A stretch of 64,000 bases of DNA from Acestrorhynchus altus (taxonomy: Eukaryota; Chordata; Actinopteri; Characiformes; Acestrorhynchidae), in assembly GCA_034509495.1 (NCBI GenBank), contig CM067508.1, positions 28,448,905 through 28,512,904 of the forward strand, written 5' to 3'. The first letter of the stretch is position 1; every line of letters starts with the position of its first letter. Under the pieces are notes generated by a model, which saw only the letters and a list, made by a program, of their open reading frames with translations, ran no database searches and was not told where the DNA came from. Both the position numbers and the translations under genes were made by a program. Below, piece by piece: positions 11,881 through 23,839 of the stretch.

Positions 11881-12945
11881 TCCTTGTCAAGTTGGGTTCT
11901 TGCTAATCCTTGCTTTCCAGGGATTAGGCTGTGCACAATTACCGGAGTCAACTTGTTGATAAGACATTATTAGTTGCAGATGTGGTAAGAGAACTTGCAT
12001 GTGGACATTGCAATTACAGTCTTACCATGGAGAGGACTGAAAATCAGTGCACAGCAACTGTAGCACCATGGCCAAGACAGGATTAGTCCCTTTCTGTAAA
12101 TACTCTGAGGGTTATTTAATCACTTTGGAGGGTCACCACTGAAACACCAGGCTGAAAAGAAAATTGACCCCAGAAATAAGTTACTGGAAAATGGCCAAGG
12201 ACACCCATGGGGATCTGAATCATGTGAAAGAAACATATTTAGACATCTCATTCTAAAATCTATAGGTTATAAAGAGAAAATGAAACTGTCCTCACCTCAA
12301 ATATTTAGCATGGCAAGGCCACAGACACATAAGGGTTTAAATATATTTCTAATTCTGCATCTTAAAAGATGCCTTGTACAAGTGATTTCTACTACACAGG
12401 GACTACAGTGTTCTTGCCAATGCAGCATATATACAAATCCTATGCATAATGAATGATCATGGTATACTAGTTCAACGTCTCAATATCTACCTTCAAGAGT
12501 GAGATGATAACATGGCAAAGAAGCACTTGGGCCCTACAATATCAGTAAGAGTTGGAAAAAAGGCAAAGTGACTGACAGCAAAATGTATCAAAACAATAAT
12601 TTATTCAGCACAGACTACAGAGGGTTAGTGATATCTGCCATATTACAGAAGCAATAGCAGACCCAGTTAATGTATTCACTCTCAGGCACTGCCTGGGGAC
12701 AGTGTTTTCATGTCACCAGCCAAGAGCTGTTGGTTCCACTGTGATTCTGTGCATGAACAGTTTGTCTAGAGTGGAGTGAGACAGAGACAAGCGAGCATCG
12801 CAGTGCTTTGAAATGGGCATATTCCCTGGTCCAATATCTATCAATATAGCTCTCTGCAGCTTGATGAAGTGTTAAACCATGCAGCACTTGTGTGGACGAT
12901 GCATTCTCATGCTGTTCAAGTAACAGTCAAAACATATTTCTTCAA
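11881..12945. other. Unique sequence, no gene seen
   Basis: No repeats, RNA genes or exons recognised. Confidence 0.55.
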
Positions 12946-12983
12946 CCCCCCCCCCCCACACACACACACACACACACCCCCCC
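12946..12983. repeat. C-run/(CA)n/C-run compound microsatellite
   Basis: About 12 C, then (AC)n to 12,976, then seven C. Confidence 0.9.
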
Positions 12984-13744
12984 GGCTCTACTCTTCTGGA
13001 TGATTGAACAGCCGTTTGTCCAAGAAGGGACCAGATCATTTATGTGCCATTTTCCCAGGGGCCACGAGGAACATGTTCCCACTATGCATCTAATGTATAG
13101 TCATCCTTTTCTTCAGCACTGGTGTTTTTAGGAGGCACCTTCATACAAGGCCCGGGAGAGGGTATATTGATGATTAATCCACCCCTGGAGGACGACAGCA
13201 CTGGACAGGTAAGCAGGTTTGGGTATTATGAACTGGTTCTTCTTCCATCTGACAATTTACACATTAATACATCAGTAAAGAATTCATTTTTATCCTGAGC
13301 AGAGAATGAAGACACAAACCATCTGTCTGTTGATCTCTGCTCTGTGATTGCATATCTGGACTGATCATGTGTGCATGTACATTGGCCTTCCCCATGAGAC
13401 AAGACAAAACATTTAGGTAAAAGTATAATCAGCTGAAAATATTAGCTGAAATGCTGACAGCCAGGGTCAGCAGGTGTGGACCTGCCATGTTAAGAGACAC
13501 TGCATCCAGGCTCAGCAGGGTTGGAGCAGGCAGCAGAACTGTAGACAGGTAAGGACAGGAGAAGATTATTAGAGTTTAACACAGCAGTGTGCAGCAGCGC
13601 AGAGGCTTCTCATGCTCCTGGTAAAAACCCAGGTTTTAATGTCTTTCATGTTGGATCTGAGGTTGACTTCACTGGCCTTAAGCATGTGACATAAAGGCTA
13701 ATGCTAACAGACCACTGATTCCATCTGTTTCTGGCTATTTAGAC
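12984..13744. other. Unique sequence, no gene seen
   Basis: Nothing recognised between the microsatellite and the LINE fragment. Confidence 0.5.
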
Positions 13745-13990
13745 AACAAGCTAGACCTTCTGTGGCTGAGGATAAGTGTATTCGAGGAGATGAAGAACTG
13801 TGCTATACTCTGTTTTTCAGAAACATGGCCAAATAGCAACATCCCGAACTTTCAGATTTTGTTCCTTCCGTGTGGAAGCTATCAGGGGAAAGCCAAGCAA
13901 GGCGGCTTATGCATCTGTCTATGTAAACAAAGGTTGGTGCACAAACTGTATTATGATAAACCGGTTATAGAACAGCTGACTGCGAAGTGT
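13745..13990 (+). pseudogene. LINE endonuclease-domain fragment (first family)
   Basis: The plus-strand frame reads NKLDLLWLRIS, then AILCFSETWPNSNIPNFQ and GGLCICLCKQ. This is the start of an apurinic-type (EEP) endonuclease of a non-LTR retrotransposon, with the conserved ETW motif at about residues 11-13 of the 13,790 frame and the GGLCxY-like segment after it. Only about 80 residues remain. Known members continue for several hundred residues with DxN and SDH motifs, which are absent here. Sequence changes abruptly at about 13,990-14,010 to a different LINE family, so this is either an older insertion interrupted by the next or a chimeric insertion. Dead copy. Confidence 0.65.
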
Positions 13991-14011
13991 CAGACACACT
14001 ATTTCCCATCT

Positions 14012-15511
14012 CCTTGAGAAGGGTTGGACACTTTTCCACTCTGGAGTTGCCCTTGGCAAAAGGCACCGGGCAGGAATGGGCATATTTGTGGCCCCCCATC
14101 TTGTATGTTGTGGACGAAACGGTAGTGCTCATCATGGATTGTCCATAACTAACACCATGTTCAGGCATAAAGGTGCCCATATGTGCTCCTGGCACCAAGA
14201 CACCTTAGGTCGTAGTTCAATGATCGACTTTGTTGTTGCATCATCTGAGCTGCGGCCGTATGTTCTGGACACTTGGGTAAAGAGAGGGGCGGAGCTGTCA
14301 ACTGACCACTATCTGGTGGTGAGTTGGCTACGTTGGTGTGGGAGGATGCCAGTAAGACCTGGCAGGCCCAAGCGTATTGTGAGGGTCTGCTGAGAATGCC
14401 TGGCGGAATCTCCTGTGAGACAGAGTTTCAACTCCCACCTCCGGGAAAACTTTGAACACATCCCGGGGGAGGAGGGGGACAATGAGTCCGAGTGGGCCAT
14501 GTTCCGTGCCTCCATTGTTGAGGCGGCTTACCGGAGCTGTGGCTACAAGGTCGCCGGTGCCTGGCGTGGCGGCAACCCTAGAACCAGCTGGTGGACATCA
14601 GCTGTGAGGGATGCTGTCAGGCTGAAGAAAGAGTCTTATCAGGCCTTTTTGGCCTGTGGGACTCCAGAACCAGCTGACAGGTACAGGTGTTCCAAGCGGC
14701 ACGTGGCTCGGGTGGTTGCCGAGACAAAAACTCGGGTGTGGGAAGAGTTTGGAGAGACTTCAGTCTTTGGAGAGTCTTTGGAAAAAGACTTCAGTATGGC
14801 TTAGAGGTGATTCTGGTCCACCATCCGGCGCCTCAGAGCAGTATGCCACCAACACTGTTTACAGTGAGGGGGGTGTTCTGCTGACCTCAACTGGGGATGT
14901 CATGGGTCGGTGGGCAGAGTACTTCAAAGACCTCCTCAATCCCACTAGCACGTCTTCCACTGAGGAAGTGGAGCCTGGGGATTCTGGGTTGGATCCTCCG
15001 ATCTCTGGGGCTGAGGTTACCAAGGTGGTCAAAAAGCATCTCGGTGGCAGAGCACTGGGGGTGGATGAGATCTGTCCGGAGTTCTTTAAGGCTCTGAATG
15101 TTGTGGGGTTGTGTTGAGTTACACGACTCTGCAATATTGCGTAGACATCAGGGTTGGTTGTTTCCCAAATATAGAGGCATCACACACTTAAGCCTCCCTG
15201 GTAAGGCTTAAGAGTGTGATCCAGGAGGAGAAGTGTGGTGTTCTCCCTGGTCGTGGAACACTGGACCAGCTCTACACTCTCAGTGGAATCGTAGCGGGTG
15301 CATGGGAGTTTGCCCAACCGGTCTAAATGTGCTTCGTGGATCTGGAGAAGGCATTCGACCATGTCCCTCGGGGAGCCCTATGGGGGGTACTCCGGGAGTA
15401 CGGGGTACCAGGCCCTATCTAGTGAGGATGCCTCCTTTACGCCTCCCTGGTGAGGTGTACTGGGCCCCCACGACCCAACCCCAGATAAAGCGGCAGAAAA
15501 TGGATGGATAC
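14012..15511 (+). pseudogene. Non-LTR retrotransposon (LINE) ORF2 remnant with 3' end
   Basis: Recognisable in order: the start of the endonuclease region (GLDTFPLWSCPWQK-like, 14,020-14,090), a jump to the endonuclease C-terminus (TLGRSSMIDFVVASSELR at about 14,203-14,256, then STDHYLVVSWL), the linker (ASIVEAAYRSCG, TSWWTSAVRDAV, LKKESYQAFLACGTPEP), and the start of reverse transcriptase (GGRALGVDEICPEFFKAL at about 15,043-15,096; RGTLDQLYTLSGI; FVDLEKAFDHVPRGALWGVL). A deletion near 15,415-15,430 then joins directly to the C-terminal RLPGEV segment. The catalytic FADD box is therefore lost. The element ends in AGCGGCAGAAAATGGATGGA, the usual 3' terminus with GGAT tail. Frameshifts and stops occur throughout. 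It belongs to the APE-type LINEs common in fish; I do not assign a clade. Confidence 0.85.
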
Positions 15512-15779
15512 CACCAGATGCTAAAGCAAATTATGCAGTAAATGAGCTACATGATAACATCAGCTCACTTCATTGGCTGGTGTTTTTAACCATGTATACC
15601 TGACAGTATACAAGGTTTTATCAGCATGTCACAATTCCAACATGGGGAAGTAAAATGGATTGTGTTTATTCCAGCATATGAGACACATACGCTCTATGTT
15701 ACAATTCAGTACACAGTGGGCAGTGGGCACCTGAGTAAACACCTACTCAAACAAAAAATCTATCTAAAATGTGAAATGT
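15512..15779. other. Unique sequence, no gene seen
   Basis: Short interval between LINE end and the hAT-like fragment; nothing recognised. Confidence 0.5.
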
Positions 15780-15990
15780 GTATCAGATTTGATAACCTGA
15801 AAGCGGAGTCCCTGCCTCTAATGTTAGCAACATGCCGGCAACTACTGCTGATGTATCGGGGACACAGGTGAACTGAGGATTAGCTGGCAACATCTAACTG
15901 TAACAGTATAGAATACAGCTCTACTGCTGCTGAAATCTGAAGTCACACTCTTTATTCAAGCAAATAATGAACATTCATAGTTGAATTTCT
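15780..15990 (+). mobile_element. hAT-like element, internal fragment
   Basis: Shares an ordered series of motifs with 55,590-55,740: TGTTAGCA-CATGC, CAACTACTGCTGATG, ACACAGGTGAAC, a T/GAATACA segment, and TTTATTCAAG followed by GACATT/GAACATT. The two copies are parallel and clearly homologous. Termini are missing here. Confidence 0.6.
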
Positions 15991-16989
15991 AACGAAATCA
16001 ACAAAAGCCACTTCCACCTGGTGACATGTATGTGCTCCATCTTCCATTGTGGAAAGATTCCGACTATCACTGTATCAAGTGTTGCCATGTGTCCCATCAC
16101 TGCACTAAAGAATAAGTATAAAACGTTCCTTGTTGGTGCTTTTTCCATCTGGAATATGAAGTCTGGATCAGGAAGGACTCGTTTTCAATATAAGAGACAA
16201 CATAACAGAAATGATATCTGACTTACAATCTCCTTAATGTGACTGCTCATTCAAAATGAGTTTCTGGACACTAACAAAATAAATGTCTATGACGTGTTAG
16301 CTTTCTAAGACTGCACTTATTACATATAAATTAACTGCATCAACATCAGCGAGGCCTCATATCATTACTAAAGCAAGCGGCAGAAATGGAGGACACTCGT
16401 TCTCAGACAGACTATACCTGTACACATTTATAGAGTACCTCTTTCTGTCACTGTCTGTATATCCCTTCACCTCCACCACCACCGCCTCCACCTCCCACAG
16501 TTAATCTCTCCAGCCAGATATAGATGCATACGGTAGCTTGCCATCTCTGCATATGTCCCCCCTAACCACACAGAGTCTGGTAGCACTCACACAGACTCCA
16601 CATCCACACCAGCCTTTCATGCATTCACTGCGTGGCTGCATTTCGACCATTCCCTCTCATTCATCTGCTTCCCTTTCTATCCATTGTCTCACACTGCCAT
16701 GCCATGTAGCAGCTTCCTTGCATCCTGCTCCTTATAGATTTCACAACCAAGCACACTACAAAGAGATTGAAAGCTCTGCAACACCATCTTGTTCACAGTA
16801 AAAAAAAAATGTATTTCTCGTGGTGTGGAAATGGTGTTAGCAACAGCTAATAACAGAACAGTACTCTCAGTAAGGTGTTACATACATATTTTCATATGTA
16901 CCGTCAAACTTAAATGTCCCAAGCCTCTCACAACCTATGTGTTGACCCTGCTTGCAGGACCATTAATGTACACTTTAAAATGCCCTTCA
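15991..16989. other. Unique sequence, no gene seen
   Basis: C-rich stretch at 16,470-16,700 with a CCTCCACCACCACCGCC segment; short frames only. Confidence 0.5.
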
Positions 16990-17290
16990 AATTTTAATCA
17001 GCCATGTTATCAATAATTAATGCATCAGAAATTAAGCCCTGCACTGTGCTGGAAAAGGCAGCCATGTGAGGGTTTGGTGGTGTACCCTGCTTTTCATCAT
17101 TTAAACACACAGAGAAAAGTGAAGGACATGTTGGGCTGTCAGAGCCGTTGATTGCTGATGATGCCACAAAGGAGTCTGCGTATTGTCTGTCATTTGCCGA
17201 ACTTCTTACATGACAGCTCTGAGCTTGATTTCTCCCCTGAGGATATGGAAATAGCTCAGCAGACAGGCTAAGATCTAGATAAGATGTCCT
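16990..17290. promoter_or_regulatory. Candidate conserved non-coding element
   Basis: Non-repetitive block with TCAATAATTAATGCATCAG at about 17,009-17,027 (overlapping TAAT-core homeodomain sites), TCAGAGCCGTTGATTGCTGA near 17,140 and GACAGCTCTGAGCTTGAT near 17,212. No open frame fits it and it is unlike the neighbouring transposon remnants. Regulatory role is inference. Confidence 0.3.
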
Positions 17291-17439
17291 CATTTTTAGT
17301 AATTTGTTTGTCAGATATCATACAATGTTTTTAAATGCCAGCCTTTCATACTTGCATCACTATTTTATTAGGTTTGTGTAACAGACCAAATGCAACACCA
17401 AAATACATCAAATGTATAAAATAACATGCTATGAAAAAC

Positions 17440-17600
17440 AACAAATCACTCATCCATTCAATCCTATATGCTTGTCCTAGTAAGAGTGGAGGTGTGTCTG
17501 GAGCCTACCACTATGTAATCAGTGTGCTCAGGGTAGGAATACCTCCTGAAATGTGTGCCAGTCCATCGTAGGCCAACACACATGCAACTATTCGCGCAAT
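17440..17600 (-). mobile_element. SINE-like repeat, 3' fragment
   Basis: On the plus strand: CATCCATTCAATCC, GGTGTGTCTGGAGCCTACCA, AGGAATACCTCCTG, GTGCCAGTCCATCGTAGGCC. Reverse complement matches the 3' half of the family at 33-178. Confidence 0.6.
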
Positions 17601-18004
17601 TAGGAGAAGTTTATCACGGTCAAACCTCAGATGGGCATGTTTTTAAAAGGGGGAAACGTCTCACAGACCCACAGTGAGAATCAGCGAATGCCAAAGGACC
17701 CTATTTCACTGGCAGAGGCCATTAGACAGTATTCATTGTCACACCAAAACACTTGAAACAGGTCAGTTCATATGTAATGAATATAAAACATATGACCTTA
17801 AAATAAATGATGAACAAAAAGTACTTTTTCATGATATTCTAGTTGTGTTTTTTTTTTTGACAGGCACTAGAATAGTTCCTAATAGGTACTGGTTTAAAGT
17901 GTTCAGCAACATCCTTAAAGCATGACTATTTAGTAGCATAAGTTAATGTAAAATAGGGATGTTTTTAAAAAGTCATTTTGACCCCCAATCAGATTCAGTG
18001 CTGC

Positions 18005-18478
18005 CCGCACAGTCTATTAGACACACCATCTAGTTACTCCCCCTTTTAGATGTAAAGCTCATGTTTTTCTGCAGTCTGTGTTGGTCCTCCACCAGTCGTT
18101 AATTAGTGCTCACAGGTCACAGTTGGCAGGATAGTTCTGGTTGGTGGAATATTCTCAGTGCAGCAGTTACAGTGGGCAGCACTGCTGTGTGTGATCCACT
18201 GTGTCCAGCACAAGACACACTAACACACCTCCACCATGTCAGTGTCAATGCAGCGCTGAGAACGACCCACCATCCACATACTGTCTGCTCTGTGGTGGTC
18301 CTGACCACTGAAAAACCAGGGTGAAAGGAGGATAGCAGAGTGTGCAGAGAAACAGATGAACTACGGTCTGTAATTACAGATCTTTTAAGTGTTAGTGTAC
18401 GGTAAGGGGAGCCGATAAAATGAACAGTGAATGTACAAACAAGAAGGTGGTAATAATGTTGTGGTTTATATGTGTATA
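18005..18478 (+). mobile_element. Fold-back DNA element, partial copy A
   Basis: Starts CAGTCTATTAGACACACC, passes TTCTGGTTGGTGGAATATTC, CAGCACTGCTGTGTGTGATC, ACCATGTCAGTGTCAATGCA, CTGCTCTGTGGTGGTCCTGA, AGAGAAACAGATGAACTACG, and ends near GGTGGTAATAATGTTGTGG. The same series, in the same order, is at 60,478-60,985, and the opposite half is at 21,037-21,372. This is a non-autonomous element with very long inverted arms ending in ATCAGCCATAACATTA-type termini. No coding capacity. Confidence 0.75.
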
Positions 18479-18821
18479 TTAACCGTGTCTCATTCTAAAA
18501 ACCTTTCATATTTATTGTGACATTTTAAATAGGTGTATTAATAATTAAAAAAGACCCATTCTGCTGTTCAGTGTTTATCAACCAATATAACAAAAATGTG
18601 TCCATGATTCTGCAATGTGAGGATGATTTGCAAAATCCCTAGGATTAAGAAATAGACAAATCTTTAACTGAGTGGAGCGCTCATTAAAAAAAGACTTTTT
18701 TTCCACTTTCAGTGTGTGAACTCTCAACTGTATGTTTGGCATAATCAAAAACTACATGGAAAAGTTGCTGAGCCCTTCATTATGATAACTATACTAATAT
18801 AAGGTAGGTTCTCTGAACCAA

Positions 18822-19265
18822 ATCTCTTCATGGCTAAAATTCTGCTTGGTCTTTGCCCACCTCAAGGTTGGACGTGCATTCTTGGTTGCTCACCACAAGT
18901 GTACAGAGTATTTCAGCCATTCTATCACCAGGCCGTCTCTGTTGACCTTGCACATCAAGGTATTTCCGTCTGCAGAACTGCCACTCGCTGGATGCTTCTT
19001 CCTTATTACTCCATTCTGAACAAACTCTGCAGACAGTGGTTCTGAAAATCCCAGGAGATCAGCAATTCCAGAAATACTTAATCCAGCTTGCCTGGTGCCA
19101 ACAATCATTCCACACTCAAAATCACTGAGTTCACATTTGTTCCCCAAAGGATTGTTGATGGTGAACATTATCTGAACCTGTTGGCGCATGTCTGCATGAC
19201 ATTAGGTGTTTCACAGCTGCCGCATGATTGGCTGGCTAGATAAGTGAACTGATATCTGACATAAA
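18822..19265 (-). pseudogene. Tc1/mariner transposase remnant, N-terminal part
   Basis: Minus-strand translation (about 19,134 down to 18,900) reads CELSDFECGMIVGTRQAGLS, then ISGIADLLGFS and a VIRKKHPASG segment. That is the paired-like helix-turn-helix DNA-binding region of a Tc1-type transposase (family pattern L-S-D-F-E-R-G, A-G-L-S-I-S, A-D-L-L-G-F-S). The catalytic DDE domain is absent: the match ends near CTCAAGGTTGGACGTGC at about 18,862, so only the 3'-on-plus (5'-of-gene) third survives. Stops and substitutions show that it is inactive. The sequence at 19,203-19,262 corresponds to the element's 5' untranslated end. Confidence 0.8.
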
Positions 19266-21036
19266 ATGTAGCCGTTCATTATTAGAATAAAGGCTTTTGA
19301 CTTTCTTTACTTAAATTCCAGTAAACATGAGTAAGTGGGACCAGTGACTGAACTTTCCCCCAAGGTTCTAGCTCATTTTGCCCCACAGGTTTAGCAAATC
19401 AGAGGTACACTGTCACTAAAAGATGCATTCTATTTCATTACTCTATTAAGTAACTCCAAACTAAATGTAAGGTAACATGACAAAATAATGCACAGTTTCT
19501 GAGATACAGATACTGGGTCAACTTACCCACTGGCTCATCTTACTCCACTCTGCCCTACATGACTCCACATGCTACTCACCGACCATGGTTTACAATAATA
19601 TCTATTACTGTCTTTAGTGTATAATCCATCCCTGTGCTCTACTGAAAGCCTGAACATCATTAATGGTATCTACTGTTACTTGTCCAGCAGTGCTGAATGG
19701 ACAATAAGGAGGAACAACCTGCTTGGGAACAGAAGATGTGATGTGGTGTAAACATATCAGTAACTAACTATGAAAATATGAAGCTCCAGACCTATTGTAA
19801 TCTGAATATCGCAGATGACTGATATGCAACCTGATATGGCCATGCTTCAGTGGTGAAGGTTAACATGTTAACAGAAGGCACATTTTCTGTTTACCACTTA
19901 GAAAAACACCCACCATATCATAACGAAACTGAATTCTTCTTGTGAATTGGTGTGAATCGTCGCCCCCCCTAGTCTCATTTCCCATCCCCAGCTGGATCAA
20001 AAAAATCGGTTCACCCATTCCCAATTGACGACCCACTCCCAAAGACAGAAGCAAGGCTCAACACATACCACTGTGCACTATAGTTAGTAATGACTCATGC
20101 AAAGACCATTTTATTTGTTTGGGAACACGCCTGTGAGTCTCAGGCTGAGTGTGAAAACAGAGCAGAAAAACTTTGGAGATGCTGGGAGCGATAATGAGTT
20201 ATATTTTAAGAACACGACTTGGCCATGAATATTTAACAAGCAGCACTCAAGCACCAAAAATAAGGTTGTTATTCATTTAATAGTCTGTGAACAAGAGCGA
20301 TATCACTCACCTTCAGCAAGCCACCCCATTTAATACAGTATACCTAATGTACAGTCTTTAACAAACCTGGGGTGTTATGGGACATGTACACATGAGGACA
20401 CGTCGTATATGTGCCCACAGGCTTTTAATCATATTAGCAATGTAGATGAGTATGTGGGTTTAGAGAGATCATTACTCTGTTATGATCTTTTATTACATCA
20501 CAGATTCACAGCCATACACAGACATTCTTTTCCTCATCAGTTGAGCATAAGAAGCCTGAAATTACAGTGGGATGGGATGCACACACATTGTGATCTGAGT
20601 TTGAGTTTGTTTGGTTTGATCGTCAGATTTGTCATCAGCACTGTATTATATATAATATCTGTAGAAGCTATCACACATTCATTAGACTGTATATAATACA
20701 CAACATGTGACAAATATCGTGACAAAATTATGACTAAATCCAACTGGATTATCATTACAAAGTGTTTCAAAATAGCAGAGAATGGTTTATAGACCTAGGC
20801 AACACGAAGCAAACTGAATCTAACACCAATTTTGGCACAGAGATTCCACTGAATGAGTGATCATTCAAACTAGATCACAACCTATGATATGAAAACTCCC
20901 CAAAATATCAATGAAAGTATATAAAATAATCATAATATCTGCTTATGTTTTATTCATTAGATAAATTTAAACCAAGTGAAACAAGCACATTTTGCCTACT
21001 CTGTATGGCTATGTTATATAAAAGCTATACATACAC
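19266..21036. other. Unique sequence, no gene seen
   Basis: 20,090-20,260 has balanced composition and could be non-coding conserved sequence; otherwise A/T-rich with nothing recognised. Confidence 0.5.
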
Positions 21037-21372
21037 ATATCAGCCACAACATTATGACCGCCTCATTGTTTCCAACTTTGTACACATTTGAATAACCTTA
21101 AATAATTCTCTAGACCATATGTACTGTAGACTGAAGACCATCTGTTTCTCTGCATACTTTGTTAGCCTCCGTAAAACCTGTTCTTCAATCACTCTATCCA
21201 CTCAATGTCCATTCTATTACACACGCCTACCTAATTGGCCCACCTTGTCGATGTAAAGTCAGAGACAGAAGATCATCTGTTTCTGCACAATTTGTGTTGG
21301 TCATCTGACCTTCTCAGATGTGCTCACAGGATATGTCCAGCAGTGACACTGAGTGGTTTAAACACCCAATGA
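21037..21372 (+). mobile_element. Fold-back DNA element, partial copy B (opposite half)
   Basis: Opens with ATCAGCCACAACATTATGAC, followed by CATCTGTTTCTCTGCATAC, TGTTCTTCAATCACT, TCCATTCTATTACACACGCC, GGCCCACCTTGTCGATGTAA and GTCCAGCAGTGACACTGAG. The first part is the reverse complement of the 3' arm of copies A and C, showing the inverted-arm structure. 3' arm missing. Confidence 0.7.
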
Positions 21373-22674
21373 CCTTTATTATTTATGTGTGTTCGTTATG
21401 TATTTATTAGTATTGTCTGGGCTCACAAATCGGAATTTTGATCCCTTAAAGAGATAGGAGCATCTCGCTTTCAGTGTCCATCAGATGCTCTTTATCGCTC
21501 TAAAACGACAAAACAGCAAAACTGGAGATTTAATTTCCCACAGGGCATTTACATTTTGAGCCGATATTTAGTGAGTAAATAAAGTCATCTGTGGTGTTTT
21601 CGGGAACTTGTGTAGACACAGAGTTGAATGAGGTGGAGGTACACGTCCATCATCCTGATGCCCTGAGTAAACATGCTGATCGTGCTCATAGTGACAAGTC
21701 GAGGGCATGACACTGGTTAGATATGGTCTTACAGTTTGTAAGGATACATTGCAAAACACAATACTATGATACGCAAGTGTTTTTTTTTTTTCTACCATTT
21801 ATAGACCACCATATATTTCTGTGACCTCATACTGTGTCTTACACAAAGACTGCAATGCACACTCAGATTCATTTGAGTTTGTTCATTTGCACTTCATCTA
21901 TTATTAAAGATGTACATAAACATTTACTATTCATGAGTGGAATTGGAAGCAACTAAGTTGAAATGAAGCTCTGAATACTGCAGCGAGTGCAATCACAATA
22001 TGCTTTAGGCATGCATTTTACAAATCTGCTCTCTTTTTTTCCTCCATTAATCTCTGTTATTTAATGGAGTGAGCATTCAAACAGCCTTAGTAAATAGCAA
22101 AAACCAAAGACTAATTTAGAGAACACAATAAGTGGGATTCATATCCAAAACAAGCCGGTTTAGTACAACACGGACAGACGAGGGGGGGAAACTCAACTCT
22201 GTGGGGAAATAAAACTGTTCTGCCTGCTTTGTTATTTAGCAGTTATGACTAAAATTAATTATATTTGCTGTTTTTGTCTAAATATCATGCATTCTTTGTG
22301 TGGTAAATAAATGCCTGGAAGGGGGCTTTTCAGTTCACACACCTGACTGCGGTTGCTATGGCTGCAGAGAACCCAGGGCTGTCATATTTTAGTAATGCAA
22401 TGCTTTTCTCCAAACAAAAACAAAAAATAGTGTTTTTCACAACTGTCCAGGACTGAGGTCTAAGTAACTACAGTCATTTGAAAAAAATAGGACACCATGA
22501 ATATCTCCTATTTTTATATACATAATCAAACATATGGACATTTTAACTAAATTTAGAGATGGATTAAGAGATGGTAAATAAACTATCATCATGGTCAGCA
22601 AGGGTCCTACAGGTAGTTCTCACCGTAGCTGATGTCAAAGTGCAGTTTTGACCAACTGAAAGAGACCATGCAAA
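21373..22674. other. Unique sequence, no gene seen
   Basis: T run at 21,780-21,791. A short block at 22,475-22,585 has weak resemblance to a Tc1-type end (see rejected list). No exons. Confidence 0.5.
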
Positions 22675-22812
22675 TTGATAGCTGCATCTACAACTCTGTA
22701 CTGTACCTATGCTGCTGCTGGAACCTTAATTTCCCTGAAGGAACCCTCCCAAGGGATCAATAAAGTTCTATCCTATCCTATCCTATCCTATCCTATCCTA
22801 TCGTATCCTATC
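22675..22812 (+). mobile_element. LINE 3' end with (TATCC)n tail
   Basis: Ends TTTCCCTGAAGGAACC, AAGGGATCAATAAAGTTC and then seven or eight TATCC units (one TATCG). The GGGATCAATAAAGT-plus-microsatellite terminus is the common 3' end of several fish LINE families, in which the tail unit arises by target-primed reverse transcription. 5' truncated. Confidence 0.8.
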
Positions 22813-23119
22813 CATCTTTCTGAACGCATCAGTTCTTTGCATCTGATACCCCTCACTTCAATAATCAAGAGCAAACCAAACTAATGTCTGGGGTTCAAAT
22901 AAGACAGTGTCCTCCAAAATTCCCTCTAACTTTAATCGTCTGTCGAAAGAAACCTTCATTTCTGTTCATTTTATATTTCAATTCATTTTTAAAAGACATT
23001 TCTTCAGATGTATTACCTGCATCATTCAAGGTCTTCACTGTGTAAAAAGTAATTTTTTCATACAGCTGTGTGTAACATTTCAGTCCTTTACAATTCTCAA
23101 AATGTCTATTTACTAGCAG
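22813..23119. other. Unique sequence, no gene seen
   Basis: Overlapping frames on both strands; nothing recognised. Confidence 0.5.
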
Positions 23120-23440
23120 TGGCTCATGCTTTTTACCTAACTGGGAAACAGCCCTCTCATAGCCCCCTGAATTTGAAGAGCAAGGCTTTTGGTAATGCAA
23201 CCTTATGAAAGTGGCAGTTAATAAAGGACACATTGTGCCTTTTATAGAGAGCATTACCTTTTCCACCCTCCTCCCCTCCACTTCCTGTGGCGATGGCTGC
23301 CTCCCATGAAGCCGTAATGTATGAGATTTGTCAGTGTCAATTTTACAGCTAATCTCTCTGGTCCACCTCGGCCCTCCCATCTACCGCCCATTAATTCTGT
23401 ACAGCCTTATACACCAGATAGAGTGAGAATGGCCGATGCT
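23120..23440. promoter_or_regulatory. Candidate conserved non-coding element
   Basis: Non-repetitive block with CCACTTCCTGTGGCGATGGC near 23,278, TACAGCTAATCTCTC near 23,344 and GCCCATTAATTCTG near 23,387. Texture suggests constrained non-coding DNA; no alignment available. Confidence 0.22.
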
Positions 23441-23779
23441 GAAAGGAAGGGGGGCTGCATTCTTGGAAGTTATATAAGACGTGGTTGTAGTGTTCGGGAC
23501 CTTCATGCTGCTGCAAACACACCCTGTGTGTTACACTGAATATAACAGTATGCACATGTTCGGGCACCGGGCCTGTTCGTATGAGAAATAGATTGATTGA
23601 ACATTATTGTCATTGCTGGCTACAATACAAGGTAACAAAATGTAATTAGTCCCTCTGGAAGAGCTGCTACAGCCTGCAGTGTATTAATTAAGCAATAAAA
23701 AATGTAAGTGTTATGGTGGATTGTTTTCCATTCACACACTTTCAGCTTCCCAACATCTGTTCCCACTGTGGTTTTTTAT

Positions 23780-23825
23780 CACAATGTAGATATTAATATC
23801 AATATATTGCCCAGCTTTACTGTGA
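23780..23825. mobile_element. Terminal scrap of a GGGCGATAT-type element
   Basis: ATATCAATATATTGCCCAGC resembles the 3' terminus (ATATATCGCCCAG) of the element at 26.2-26.9 kb. Confidence 0.4.
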
Positions 23826-23839
23826 TGGTTTGAACTGAA

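Noticed and set aside
22475..22585. Possible Tc1 terminal fragment (GAAAAAAATAGGACACC segment)
   Set aside because: Resemblance is short and A/T-rich, with no transposase trace or matching inverted end.
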